From Acidobacteriota bacterium (lineage in GTDB: Bacteria > Acidobacteriota > Vicinamibacteria > Vicinamibacterales > UBA2999): a stretch of DNA of 64,000 nt. The DNA is taken from positions 107,016 through 171,015 of the forward strand of contig CANKJK010000008.1 in the NCBI GenBank assembly GCA_947482665.1, in the 5' to 3' direction. The translations under genes and the position numbers were made by a program. Within the stretch, counting starts at the first letter, position 1. Each line of letters begins with the position of its first letter. Positions 8,798 through 19,020 of this stretch are shown here, one piece after another. The notes under the pieces were generated by a model that saw only the letters and a program-made list of their open reading frames with translations, did not search any database and was not told the DNA's origin.

Positions 8798-9898
8798 ATG
8801 GCGCGCACGAGAAAGACCGACAAACCGCTCTTTGTGGCCACGCTGCTGCTCGTCGGCACGAGCGTGGTGATGGTCTACAGCGCGTCGGCCGTCGTGGCCA
8901 TGGACCGGTTTCATCGGCCCAACCTGTTTCTGACGAAACAGGCGCTCTGGGCGGCACTCGGGCTGGCCGTGCTCGCGATTGCGTCCAGGGTGGACTACCG
9001 CCTCTACAAGAACGACCGCGTCGTCTGGGGTGTGCTTGGCCTGGTCGGGCTCATGCTCGCGGCCGTGCTCTTCAGTTCCCCGGTCAACGGCACCCGGCGC
9101 TGGTTCGGCCTGGGTGGCCTGGGCATACAGCCGTCGGAGCTGGCCAAGATCGCCTGCATCCTCTTCACGGCCGTGACGCTCGAGCGGCGGATGCACCGCA
9201 TCAACGAACTGCGCTACTCCCTGGTGCCCATCGCGCTCATCACTGGCGGCTTGATGCTGCTCATCCTGCTGCAGCCTGACTTCGGCACCGCGATGTCCCT
9301 GCTGGCGATTGTGCTGGTCATGGTGTTCGCGGCCGGGCTGGACTACCGGTATCTGGTCGGCACAGTGCTCCTGCTCCTGCCTGCCGTGGCCGTCATTCTC
9401 GTGGCGGCGCCCTACCGCGTCCGGCGGCTCACCGCGTTCATGGACCCGTGGAAGGACCCCCTCGGCTCCGGCTTCCACATCATCCAGTCGCTCATCGCCG
9501 TCGGCACCGGCGGTGTGCAGGGCAAGGGCCTGATGGCCGGCGTGCAGAAGCTGTTCTACCTGCCTGAACCGCACACGGACTTCATCTACGCCGTCATCGC
9601 CGAGGAACTGGGCCTCATCGGCGCGTCCGCGGTGCTCATCTGCTTCCTTGTGATCACCTGGCGCGGGCTGCGTGTGGCCATCCGGGCCGAGGATTCGTTC
9701 GGCTCCTTCGTGGCTCTGGGGCTGACCACGATGATCGGTGTCCAGTCCTTCGTGAACATCAGCATGGTGCTCAGCCTGCTGCCCACGAAAGGCATTCCGC
9801 TGCCGCTGGTCAGCAACGGGGGGTCGTCGCTCCTCATCAGCCTGCTGGCGATGGGGATGCTCCTCAATATTTCCCAGCATGAGACGTCCGAGGCATGA
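8798..9898 (+). CDS. ftsW: Lipid II polymerase / cell division protein FtsW
   Basis: SEDS-family glycosyltransferase that polymerises lipid II at the septum with FtsI. The 366-residue form starts at ATG 8798, preceded by a G-rich Shine-Dalgarno-like run (ggggggacggag). An upstream in-frame ATG at 8690 would add 36 residues of non-family sequence and is rejected. It has about ten hydrophobic segments. SEDS signatures include QPDFGTAMSLL, the PHTDFIYAVIAEELG block and the C-terminal NGGSSLLISLLAMG block. The frame ends directly before the murG ATG. Confidence 0.93.
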   Translation: MARTRKTDKPLFVATLLLVGTSVVMVYSASAVVAMDRFHRPNLFLTKQALWAALGLAVLAIASRVDYRLYKNDRVVWGVLGLVGLMLAAVLFSSPVNGTRRWFGLGGLGIQPSELAKIACILFTAVTLERRMHRINELRYSLVPIALITGGLMLLILLQPDFGTAMSLLAIVLVMVFAAGLDYRYLVGTVLLLLPAVAVILVAAPYRVRRLTAFMDPWKDPLGSGFHIIQSLIAVGTGGVQGKGLMAGVQKLFYLPEPHTDFIYAVIAEELGLIGASAVLICFLVITWRGLRVAIRAEDSFGSFVALGLTTMIGVQSFVNISMVLSLLPTKGIPLPLVSNGGSSLLISLLAMGMLLNISQHETSEA

Positions 9899-11001
9899 AT
9901 GCGCGTGCTCATAGCCGGCGGCGGGACGGGCGGACATCTCTATCCGGGGCTGGCGGTGGCCGCCGAGCTGCGGGCGCGCGTGCCCGGGAGCGAGGTGACG
10001 TTTGTCGGCACGGCGGCGGGCATCGAGGCACGGGTGATTCCGCGCGAAGGCTATCCGCTGGAGCTGATTCGCAGCGGTGGGCTGAAAGGGAAGTCGATCA
10101 CCGCAGTGCTGCGTGGGCTGGCGCTGCTCCCGCTCTCGGCCTGGGACGCGTGGTCGGTGCTCCGGCGCCGGCGTCCGGCACTCGTGATGGGCGTCGGCGG
10201 CTACAGCTCCGGCCCCGTCGTGGCGCTGGCGGCCCTGCGCGGTATTCCCACGATGCTGCTGGAGCAGAACGCCGTACCTGGGCTGACCAATCGTCTGCTG
10301 GGGCGGATCGTGACGTGTGCGGCCGTGACCTACGAGGAAAGTGCGCGCTGGTTTGGCGGGCGGGCCTTCGTGGCGGGCAACCCCGTGCGCGCCGCGTTCG
10401 CGCGGGCGGCTGGAGCGCGAGCCGATGACGCACCAGGTGGAGACCGTGTCGTGAAGGTGCTGGTGTTCGGCGGGTCGCAGGGCGCCCACGCCATCAACGA
10501 CGCCATGACGGCTGCCGCGCCGGCGCTGGCCGCCACGGGTGCGCGCGTCGCCGTCGTCCACCAGACCGGCGCGCGGGATCTGGACACCGTGCGGGAAGGC
10601 TATCGGGCCGCGGGGCTCGACGCGCACGTGGAGGCGTTCTTCTTTGACATGGATCAGCAGATGGCGGCGGCCGATGTGGCCGTGTGTCGCGCTGGGGCGA
10701 CGACCCTGGCCGAGCTCGCCATGGCGCAGTTGCCGGCCGTGCTCGTACCGCTCCCGACGGCCACCGATGACCACCAGCGGTGGAACGCGCTCGCCTTTGC
10801 CGACAAGAACGCCGCCGTGCTCGTGGAGCAGCGCGAGCTCACGGGCGAGCGCCTGGCGCGCGAGATTCTGAGTCTGGCCGGGGATGCGCCGCGCCGCGAC
10901 CGCATGCGTTCGGCGCTCGCGGGCTGCGCCAGGCCAGAGGCCGCGCGACTCATCGTAGACCGCGCCCTGGCACTGGCCGGGCTCGCACAGGGAGCCGCCT
11001 G

Positions 11002-11002
<1 letters not shown>
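9899..11002 (+). CDS. murG: UDP-GlcNAc:lipid I N-acetylglucosaminyltransferase MurG
   Basis: GT28 enzyme on the cytoplasmic face of the membrane that converts lipid I to lipid II. It has 367 residues and starts directly after the ftsW stop. Signatures are GGGTGGHLYPGLAVA at the N-terminus, EQNAVPGLTNRLL (about 121-133), GGSQGAHAIN in the second Rossmann domain and the donor-binding GATTLAEL / PLPTATDDHQ blocks. The stop shares a base with the murC ATG (TGATG). Confidence 0.96.
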
Positions 11003-12383
<1,381 letters not shown>

Positions 12384-12387
<4 letters not shown>

Positions 12388-13505
12388 GCGTCGGCGTGCA
12401 GGCTCCCGCGGATAAGCGCTTCCGCCGCGCGCAGGTCGCGCCCATCCGCCGTCGCCGCCTGTGGCCGCCGGACTGGAAAGTGGTGGTCGGCGCTGTCGCC
12501 GGACTCATCCTCGCCGGCTACGCCGGATACCGCGGCGTGTCCTATGCGATGGGCGCCGACGCGCTGCTCATCCAGCGCATCTCGGTAGAGGGCAATGTCC
12601 ATCTGTCGACCGGCGAGGTGACCTCGCTCCTGGACGGGCTGCGCGGTCAGAACATGCTGACGGCGGACCTAGAGGCGTGGAAGGCCACGCTTAAGGCGTC
12701 GCCGTGGGTGGCGGACGTGGCGTTTCGCCGGGTCTTCCCAGGGCGGATTGCCGTCGCGGTGGTCGAGCGTGCGCCGATCGGCATCGGCCGGTTGGGCGAC
12801 TCGATGTATCTCGTGGATCGCCAGGGCACGCTCATCGATGAGTACGGCCCCAACTACGCGGAACTTGACCTGCCCATTCTGGACGGCCTGGACGGCGGCA
12901 TGCCCGCAGACGCACCGCGCGTGGATGAGGCCCGCTCCTCCCTGGCCGTCAAGGTGGTCGACGCCCTGGCCACGCGTCGGGAGTTGACGGCGCGTGTCTC
13001 CGAGATTGACGTCACCGATGCCCACAACGCGGTGCTGACGCTGAAGGACGACCCGACGATCGTGCGCATCGGCGACGAGCAGTTCGTCCGGCGGCTGCAG
13101 ACCTATCTCGACCTGGCGCCGACGCTCCACGAGCGCGTGCCCGGCGCGGATTACGCCGACGTGCGCTTCGACAACCGGGTCTATGTGCGGCCGGCCGGCG
13201 CGGCGGGGCAGAAGGCCCGTGCCGGCGTGCGGCCCGTGGCGGCCCGCTCCGTGGCGGCCGCTTCCGCCGGAGCGCACGCCTCGTCGAGGGTTGTGACCTC
13301 CGGCGCTGCGGGTGTGAAGGCCGGACCAACGCCGGTGGCGTCCACGACGGCGGCGTCGCAGGCACCGGCAGCGGAGCAGCCGGGAGTGCAGAAGCCGGTG
13401 GCACGGGTGCATCGGCAGGTCCATCGAGGGGGCGCAGCGCACGCGCAGGCCTCCGGCGCGTCGAGCCAGGCTCGGCCACATACGAAGAAGGGGCGGCGCC
13501 GGTAA
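12384..13505 (+). CDS. ftsQ: Cell division protein FtsQ/DivIB with long basic Ala/Pro tail
   Basis: Bitopic divisome protein that forms a complex with FtsL and FtsB. A basic cytoplasmic N-terminus (about 1-31) precedes one transmembrane helix (about 32-52). A POTRA domain follows (from about 65, ISVEGNVHLSTGEVTSLL) and then the FtsQ beta domain to about residue 265. The remaining roughly 105 residues are Ala, Ser, Pro, Thr, His, Arg and Lys rich and end in KKGRRR. Typical FtsQ proteins have 250-290 residues, so this periplasmic tail is unusual. The ATGA overlap with murC supports the start. Confidence 0.9.
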
Positions 13506-13522
13506 CCCGGCGGGAGGAGATA

Positions 13523-14734
13523 GTGGCGCGAAAAGAACGGTACATCGTCGGCCTCGACGTCGGCACCTCCACGGTCATTTGCGTCGTGGGCGAACTGGTG
13601 GGTGACGACGCCGTGCATATTGCCGGACTCGGCGTGGCCGAATCCAAGGGCATCAAGCGCGGCGTGGTCGTCAACCTGGACGCGGCCGTCGAGGCGATCA
13701 GGAAGGCCATCGAGGAAGCCGAGCGCATGGCCGGCATCGACATCGACTCGGTGAATCTCGCGCTGGCGGGCCCGCACGTGAAGGGCTTCAACAGCCGGGG
13801 CGTCATCGCCGTCGCGGGGAAGAATCGCGAGGTGACCAGCGACGACGTCCGCCGGGCCATCGACGCGGCCAAGGCGGTCACGCTTCCGGCCGGGCGCGAG
13901 ATCCTGCACGTGCTTCCGCAGGACTTTGTCGTGGACGATCAGGACGGCATCGGCGCACCTGTGGGTATGCAGGGGTCGCGGCTCGAGGTGAACGTGCACG
14001 TCGTCACCGGCAGCGTGTCGTCGGCGCAGAACATCATCGCGTGCGTCAATCGCGCCGGCGTCGTCGTGAAAGATACCGTCATCGATCAGCTGGCGGCGGC
14101 CGAAGCGGTGCTGACGCCGGACGAGAAGGAACTGGGCGTGGCCCTGGTTGACATCGGCGGCGGCACGACCGACCTCGCGATCTTCGAGCGCGGAAGCCTC
14201 TGGCACACCGGCGTGGTGGCTGTCGGCGGTGACCACTTCACCAATGACATCGCCGTGGGTCTGCGCACGCCGATTCCGGATGCGGAGAAGGTGAAGCGCC
14301 GCCATGGCTGCGCGCTCTCGTCGATGGTCGGAGAGGACGAGACGATTGAGGTGCCGAGCGTCGGCGGGCGCGCCCCGCGCGTGATGCCGCGGCGGATCGT
14401 CTCCGAGATTCTCCAGCCCCGCGCCGAGGAGATCTTCCACCTCGTGTGGGATGACATCCGCAAGGCCGGCTGCGAGAAGTCGCTCAACTCCGGGATCGTG
14501 CTGGCCGGCGGCGGCGCGATGCTCGACGGCATGACCGAGATTGCCGAACAGATCTTCGACCTGCCCGTGCGCAGGGCCGTGCCATCAGGCGTCGGCGGCA
14601 TGGTCGATCACGTGTCGAGCCCTGGATTTGCCACACCCGTGGGGCTGCTGCTCTATGCGCAGCGCAATGCCGTCCCCGCGGCCCATGACGGTTTCCTGAC
14701 CAGAGTCCTCGGGCTCTTTAAAGAGTTTTTCTAG
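13523..14734 (+). CDS. ftsA: Cell division protein FtsA
   Basis: Actin-like ATPase that tethers FtsZ to the membrane and recruits later division proteins. It has 403 residues and a GTG start behind a strong gggaggag Shine-Dalgarno sequence. Phosphate-binding motifs are [15 protein letters not shown] near residue 9 and [12 protein letters not shown] near 208; a family block [12 protein letters not shown] lies near 87. The C-terminus [12 protein letters not shown] fits the amphipathic membrane-targeting helix. Unlike the upstream genes it is not overlapped by ftsQ. Confidence 0.95.
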   Translation: MARKERYIVGLDVGTSTVICVVGELVGDDAVHIAGLGVAESKGIKRGVVVNLDAAVEAIRKAIEEAERMAGIDIDSVNLALAGPHVKGFNSRGVIAVAGKNREVTSDDVRRAIDAAKAVTLPAGREILHVLPQDFVVDDQDGIGAPVGMQGSRLEVNVHVVTGSVSSAQNIIACVNRAGVVVKDTVIDQLAAAEAVLTPDEKELGVALVDIGGGTTDLAIFERGSLWHTGVVAVGGDHFTNDIAVGLRTPIPDAEKVKRRHGCALSSMVGEDETIEVPSVGGRAPRVMPRRIVSEILQPRAEEIFHLVWDDIRKAGCEKSLNSGIVLAGGGAMLDGMTEIAEQIFDLPVRRAVPSGVGGMVDHVSSPGFATPVGLLLYAQRNAVPAAHDGFLTRVLGLFKEFF

Positions 14735-14745
14735 GGAGGAGTTTC

Positions 14746-16017
14746 ATGTCCGAACGTGATCAGCCCATGCGCCTGACCCTCGACCACCAGTACCGGAGCG
14801 GCGCCAAGATCAAAGTCATTGGCGTCGGCGGTGGCGGCAGCAATGCCGTAAACCGGATGGTGCAGGCCGGCCTGAGCGGCGTGGAGTTCATCGTCGCCAA
14901 CACGGACGTGCAGGCGCTGGACCACAACCACGCCGCCATCAAGCTCCAGATCGGCTCCAAGCTGACCAAGGGACTGGGCGCCGGCGCCGACCCGAACGTC
15001 GGCCGTCAGGCCGCGCTCGAAGACACCGAGGCCATCGTGCAGGCGCTCTCGGGCGCCGACATGATCTTCGTGACGACGGGCCTCGGCGGTGGCACGGGAA
15101 CAGGCGCGGCCCCGGTGATCGCGTCGCTCGCCAGTGAACTCGGAGCGCTGACCATCGCCGTGGTCACCAAGCCCTTCGGGTTCGAAGGCAAGAAGCGCGC
15201 GAAGCAGGCCGAAGCCGGCCTGGCGGCGCTGCGCGACTGCGTGGATACGATCATCACGATTCCAAACGAGCGGCTTCTCTCGATCATCGACCGCAATACG
15301 CCGATGACCGAGGCCTTTGTGACCGCGGACGACGTGCTGCGGCAGGCCATCCAGGGCATCTCGGATCTGATCCTCGTGCCGGGTCTCATCAACCTCGACT
15401 TCGCCGACGTGAAAACGATCATGTCCGGCATGGGCGTGGCGATGATGGGTACCGGCGTGGCCGAGGGTGAGGGCCGAGCGCTCGCAGCCGCCAGGGCGGC
15501 GATCTCCAGCCCGTTGCTGGAGGACAGCCGCGTGGAAGGCGCACGTGGCGTCATCATCAACGTCACCGGCGGTCCGGACCTGAGCCTCATGGAGGTCAGT
15601 GAGGCCTCGGCGGTGATTCAGGAAGCCGCACACGAGGACGCCAACATCATCTTCGGCGCCGTGGTGGACCCCACGCTGGTGGGCAAGGTGAAGATCACGG
15701 TGATCGCCACGGGCTTTGAGTCGGTGGGCCGTGCGGCCACCTCCTCCGCCCCGACGCCGACCGACATGTCGATCTGGGAAGCCGAGGCCAGGCGGATTGC
15801 TGTGGCGAAGGCCGCCGTGGACGCACCCGCACCGGTGCCCGTGCCGGTGGTTGCGCATCGGGCCGCGCCAATGCTGACACCGCAGTTGCATGTGGAACGG
15901 CGCCAGGCCATCGAGATGGCGTTGCCTCTGGTGACGCCTGACCCCGACGCGGAGGCTCTCCGTCTCGAGGACATCGACCTCTCGCTCGACGTGCCGGCGT
16001 TCCTGCGCCAGAAGTAG
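14746..16017 (+). CDS. ftsZ: Cell division GTPase FtsZ
   Basis: Tubulin homologue that polymerises into the Z-ring. It has 423 residues, with an agggaggag Shine-Dalgarno before the ATG. Visible features are the N-terminal [13 protein letters not shown], the GTP-binding [13 protein letters not shown] (about residues 111-123) and the T7 loop [11 protein letters not shown] (about 216). A variable Ala/Pro-rich linker (about 330-405) leads to a conserved C-terminal peptide, DVPAFLRQK, the binding site for FtsA and other partners. It is the last gene of the dcw cluster. Confidence 0.97.
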   Translation: MSERDQPMRLTLDHQYRSGAKIKVIGVGGGGSNAVNRMVQAGLSGVEFIVANTDVQALDHNHAAIKLQIGSKLTKGLGAGADPNVGRQAALEDTEAIVQALSGADMIFVTTGLGGGTGTGAAPVIASLASELGALTIAVVTKPFGFEGKKRAKQAEAGLAALRDCVDTIITIPNERLLSIIDRNTPMTEAFVTADDVLRQAIQGISDLILVPGLINLDFADVKTIMSGMGVAMMGTGVAEGEGRALAAARAAISSPLLEDSRVEGARGVIINVTGGPDLSLMEVSEASAVIQEAAHEDANIIFGAVVDPTLVGKVKITVIATGFESVGRAATSSAPTPTDMSIWEAEARRIAVAKAAVDAPAPVPVPVVAHRAAPMLTPQLHVERRQAIEMALPLVTPDPDAEALRLEDIDLSLDVPAFLRQK

Positions 16018-16046
16018 GCACGTCGGACCCCCGGTGCGCGGTAAGG

Positions 16047-16064
16047 GCTGGCCGTGAGGCCGGC
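16047..16064 (+). terminator. Possible hairpin terminator after ftsZ
   Basis: GCTGGCC-gtga-GGCCGGC forms a 7-bp stem (one G-T pair) with a 4-nt loop, 30 nt after the ftsZ stop. A second small palindrome GTGGCTGGCCAC follows near 16083-16094. There is no U tract, so intrinsic termination is uncertain. Confidence 0.35.
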
Positions 16065-16149
16065 ACCCCGGCAGCCCCGGTGTGGCTGGCCACGCGGCGG
16101 CGAGCCATGCAGCGCCGCACGGTCCTCCCCACTACGCTAGAGTCAGAGG

Positions 16150-17895
16150 ATGCAGGACTGGGAGCAACGCACGCGGGCGAAGGACGTGCTGGCCAAGGAG
16201 GTCGGCTACGTCCGCAAGCCGCACGGGGGAAGGCTCCGCGTCGCGCTTTGCTTTCCGAACACCTACTTCGTCGGGATGTCCAACCTGGGCCTCCAGACGG
16301 TCTACACCCTCTTCAACAACGAGCCCGACGTCGTCTGCGAGCGCGTGTTCCTGCCGCCCAAGCAGGAACTCGCCACACTGGTCGGACGCGGCGCGCGGCT
16401 CGTCAGCATCGAATCGCAGACGCCCATCGCGGATTTCGATGTGCTGGCGTTCTCGGTCTCCTTCGAGTGGGACTACACGAACGTCGTCACGATGCTGCGG
16501 CTCTGCGGACTGCCGCTTCGAGCCGAGGCCCGCAACCAACGGCACCCGCTCGTGGTGATCGGCGGGGCCGTGACCTTCGTGAATCCCGAGCCGCTCGCGC
16601 TCTTTGCCGATGTGATCGCGGCAGGCGAGGGGGAGTCACTCGTTCCGGCATTTGCCCAGGCCGTGCGCGAGGCGTCGGACCGCGACGATCTGCTGCTCCG
16701 TCTCGCGGCGAAGCGGGGGTTCTATATCCCGTCCTTCTACGACGTGCACTATGGCGAACCCGGGGTGGTCGAGGCGTTCGTGCCGAAACCGGGCACCGGG
16801 GCGCCGGCCGTCGTGAAGAAGGCCGCGCTGTCCACTACGGACACCGTGGACCCGCCGTCGACGGTGATCTTCACGCCCGATACCGAGTTTGGATCGCGCT
16901 TTCTCATCGAGGTGGTCCGCGGCTGCGCCAATCTGTGCCGCTTCTGCTGGGCCGGGTACAACTACCTGCCGGTGCGCGCGTTCCCGAAGGAGCGCATTCT
17001 CGAGCGGGCCAGGGCGGCGCGTCAGTATTCCAGCCGGGCAGGGCTCGTCTCGATCGCGCTCTGTGATCACCCGGACATCGAAGAGATTCTCACCAGCCTT
17101 GCCGCCATGGGCTATGCCATCAGCCCCGCATCGCTCCGGCTCGACGACCTGACGCCGACCATCGTGCGCCTGCTCCGGGAGAGCGGCGAAAAGGGCCTGA
17201 CGATTGCGCCCGAGACCGGGTCGGACCGCCTGCGCCGCGTCATCAATAAGACAGTAACCAACGACGAGATCCTCGCGGCTGCCGAGACGATCTTCTCCGA
17301 GGGCATGGAGAACCTGAAGCTCTACTACATGATCGGCCTCCCCACGGAGACGGACGAGGACCTGGTCGCCATCCGGGATCTCACCATCGAGCTGCGTGAG
17401 GTGATGCTGAAACACGCGCGCGCCCGCGGCCGCATCGGCACCATCGCCGGCAGCGTTAATCCGCTGGTCCCCAAGCCCGGCACCGCCTATCAGCGCATCC
17501 CGATGGAGGCGCCGGCCTCGCTCGACCGGAAGATGAAGCGGCTCCGGAACCTGGTGAGCAATATCGAGAACTGCTACATCACCGTGAAGTCCGAGCGGCA
17601 CTCGTTCTATCAGGGACTGCTCTCGCTCGGCGACCGGCGCGTGGCGCCCGTCATCGAGGCGGCCGAGGCCAACGGCGGCAACTGGCGGGCGGCTTGCGCC
17701 GAGACCGGCGTCGACGCCGATGCCTATGTGTTTCGCGACCGCTCCGACGACGCGGTGCTGGCCTGGGACATCATCGACGGCGGCATGAAGGACACGTTCT
17801 TCCGCAATGAGTTTGCGAAGTCGCTCCGCGAGGAGTGGACCCTTCCGCCCAAGCGCGCCGCGGAGAACGCGAAGCTGCTGCCAATGATCGGGTAG
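16150..17895 (+). CDS. B12-binding domain radical SAM protein (TIGR03960-like)
   Basis: Probable radical SAM enzyme of 581 residues. The N-terminal half looks like a cobalamin-binding domain (RVALCFPNTYFVGMSNLG onwards, about residues 30-170). The radical SAM cluster motif is CANLCRFC, with cysteines 259, 263 and 266 in CxxxCxxC spacing, followed by a TIM-barrel domain with TIAPETGSDRLRRVI. The family often occurs with a DUF2344 partner encoded adjacently or fused; neither is present here. The substrate is unknown; the gene is unrelated in function to ftsZ as far as can be seen. Confidence 0.8.
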   Translation: MQDWEQRTRAKDVLAKEVGYVRKPHGGRLRVALCFPNTYFVGMSNLGLQTVYTLFNNEPDVVCERVFLPPKQELATLVGRGARLVSIESQTPIADFDVLAFSVSFEWDYTNVVTMLRLCGLPLRAEARNQRHPLVVIGGAVTFVNPEPLALFADVIAAGEGESLVPAFAQAVREASDRDDLLLRLAAKRGFYIPSFYDVHYGEPGVVEAFVPKPGTGAPAVVKKAALSTTDTVDPPSTVIFTPDTEFGSRFLIEVVRGCANLCRFCWAGYNYLPVRAFPKERILERARAARQYSSRAGLVSIALCDHPDIEEILTSLAAMGYAISPASLRLDDLTPTIVRLLRESGEKGLTIAPETGSDRLRRVINKTVTNDEILAAAETIFSEGMENLKLYYMIGLPTETDEDLVAIRDLTIELREVMLKHARARGRIGTIAGSVNPLVPKPGTAYQRIPMEAPASLDRKMKRLRNLVSNIENCYITVKSERHSFYQGLLSLGDRRVAPVIEAAEANGGNWRAACAETGVDADAYVFRDRSDDAVLAWDIIDGGMKDTFFRNEFAKSLREEWTLPPKRAAENAKLLPMIG

Positions 17896-17945
17896 CGCAA
17901 TCGTTCAGTACGCAGGCGCATGAGCCGAAGGCGCGCCGGCCTTCA

Positions 17946-18230
17946 TCACGCCCACCCACTGGCGCGAGCCGTGAGCTCGTCTCTCACCGTGGGCCAGTCG
18001 TGGAGCGTTGCCGGGTCAAAGTCCGCACCGTTCGGCCACACGAGGGTGCCGGCCTCGGCGTCCAGCGTGACTTCGTCGAACACGCACTCCTCCCGCAGGG
18101 CGCCGAAGAGGGCGCCATTCAGGACTGGTCTGAAGTCGATGGCCTGCTCGGTGCCGTCGGCGAACGACACTGCGAGCACGAAGGGCCCAACCTTCCGGAA
18201 GGCTACGACTCGGTGCAGGGCGTGCGTCAT
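17946..18230 (-). CDS. DUF2442 domain protein
   Basis: Small 94-residue protein with the DUF2442 pattern: ALHRVVAFRKVGPFVLAVSFADGT, then IDFRPVL, FGALRE, FDEVTLDAEAGTLVWPNGADFDP. The family has no established biochemical role. Its ATG overlaps the stop of the upstream DUF4160 gene by 4 nt, so the two are co-translated. DUF4160/DUF2442 pairs are common and are often suspected of being toxin-antitoxin-like modules, which is unproven. Confidence 0.8.
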   Translation of the reverse strand: MTHALHRVVAFRKVGPFVLAVSFADGTEQAIDFRPVLNGALFGALREECVFDEVTLDAEAGTLVWPNGADFDPATLHDWPTVRDELTARASGWA

Positions 18231-18499
18231 AAGGGCAACGGGTCAATCTTCACGGGAGGCCGACCGGATTGCAAGAGTGCCCAGTCGAGCTCCAGTTCGG
18301 TCCGGTGCCGGGCCGCCCACACCTCGATGAGCCGCCGTTGAGCGGCCGGAAGAGCGCCGGCCAGGCACTCAGTCGTGTCGTTCGCGAAGACGGCCGCGTG
18401 CTCCTGGAAGTACGCATGAAAGTGGGGCCGGTGATGAGGGACCCCGGCTTCGACGTACATCCGGACCACGATCCCGAAGAATCGCGAAATCTCTGGCAC
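18227..18499 (-). CDS. DUF4160 domain protein
   Basis: 90-residue protein with the DUF4160 signature: MPEISRFFGIVVRMY at the start, HHRPHFHAYFQEHAAVF in the middle (the HxxPHFHA core, residues about 22-28), then RRLIEVWAARHRTEL. Function unknown; the histidine-rich HFHA core might be catalytic or metal-binding. It is the first gene of a two-gene unit with the DUF2442 gene (4-nt overlap). Confidence 0.8.
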   Translation of the reverse strand: MPEISRFFGIVVRMYVEAGVPHHRPHFHAYFQEHAAVFANDTTECLAGALPAAQRRLIEVWAARHRTELELDWALLQSGRPPVKIDPLPL

Positions 18500-18517
18500 G
18501 AAGACCCTTCGCGTCCC

Positions 18518-18823
18518 TTATCCCGCTGACGCCACCATCTGTGCTTCGAATTCCGCGTAGGCACGGAGCACCGACTCCCGCACCTCTTCGTTGAGACTGG
18601 TCTCGGAGATGGGCCGCAAGAGCGCGTAGCTCCGGCGCTCACCGTTGACGGAGTACTGCCGGGCGGGAAAGGTGACGTTGCGCCCGCCCCCGGTGCGGCG
18701 CTCCCACACGGCGAAGCCAACGAGTTTGAGGCCGGCGAGCGGCCCGTCCGTGAAGTGCAGTTCGGCGTCCGCCAGTTTGCCGGGCGGGTTGCCCTTGTCG
18801 TTTGGAATGATGGTGACAGTCAC
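18518..18823 (-). CDS. Hypothetical protein, weak SpoVG-like pattern
   Basis: 101-residue protein. The GTG at 18823 is preceded by an excellent AGGAGG Shine-Dalgarno at the correct distance, which decides the start over the longer frame open from 19030. The core runs AELHFTDGPLAGLKLVGFAVWER, then NVTFPARQY and a YALLRPISE block before a charged C-terminal helix. The succession resembles SpoVG (which regulates septation and binds RNA/DNA) but the match is loose and I would not assert function. The stop lies 18 nt upstream of the DUF4160 gene, so it may be transcribed with that pair. Confidence 0.6.
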   Translation of the reverse strand: MTVTIIPNDKGNPPGKLADAELHFTDGPLAGLKLVGFAVWERRTGGGRNVTFPARQYSVNGERRSYALLRPISETSLNEEVRESVLRAYAEFEAQMVASAG

Positions 18824-19020
18824 GGTGCGTCCTCCTGAAGTGAGCGATGCCACGCTCTGAAGCAGCCCGCGCGCCAGCGGTGGGCTACGCCGGCTGTGCC
18901 CGCAAGTAGCTGACCCCGTGGCGCCTGTACAGGCAGGCTCGTCCCGGCGTGTTGGCCGCGGCGGCGAACCGTCAACCCGGGTTGACGCGCTGCTACACTG
19001 GCCTGTCCCGGAGGACCGCA

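Noticed and set aside
8468..10774. A 768-codon minus-strand frame opposite ftsW and murG
   Set aside because: Antisense shadow of two conserved genes, lacking any motif.
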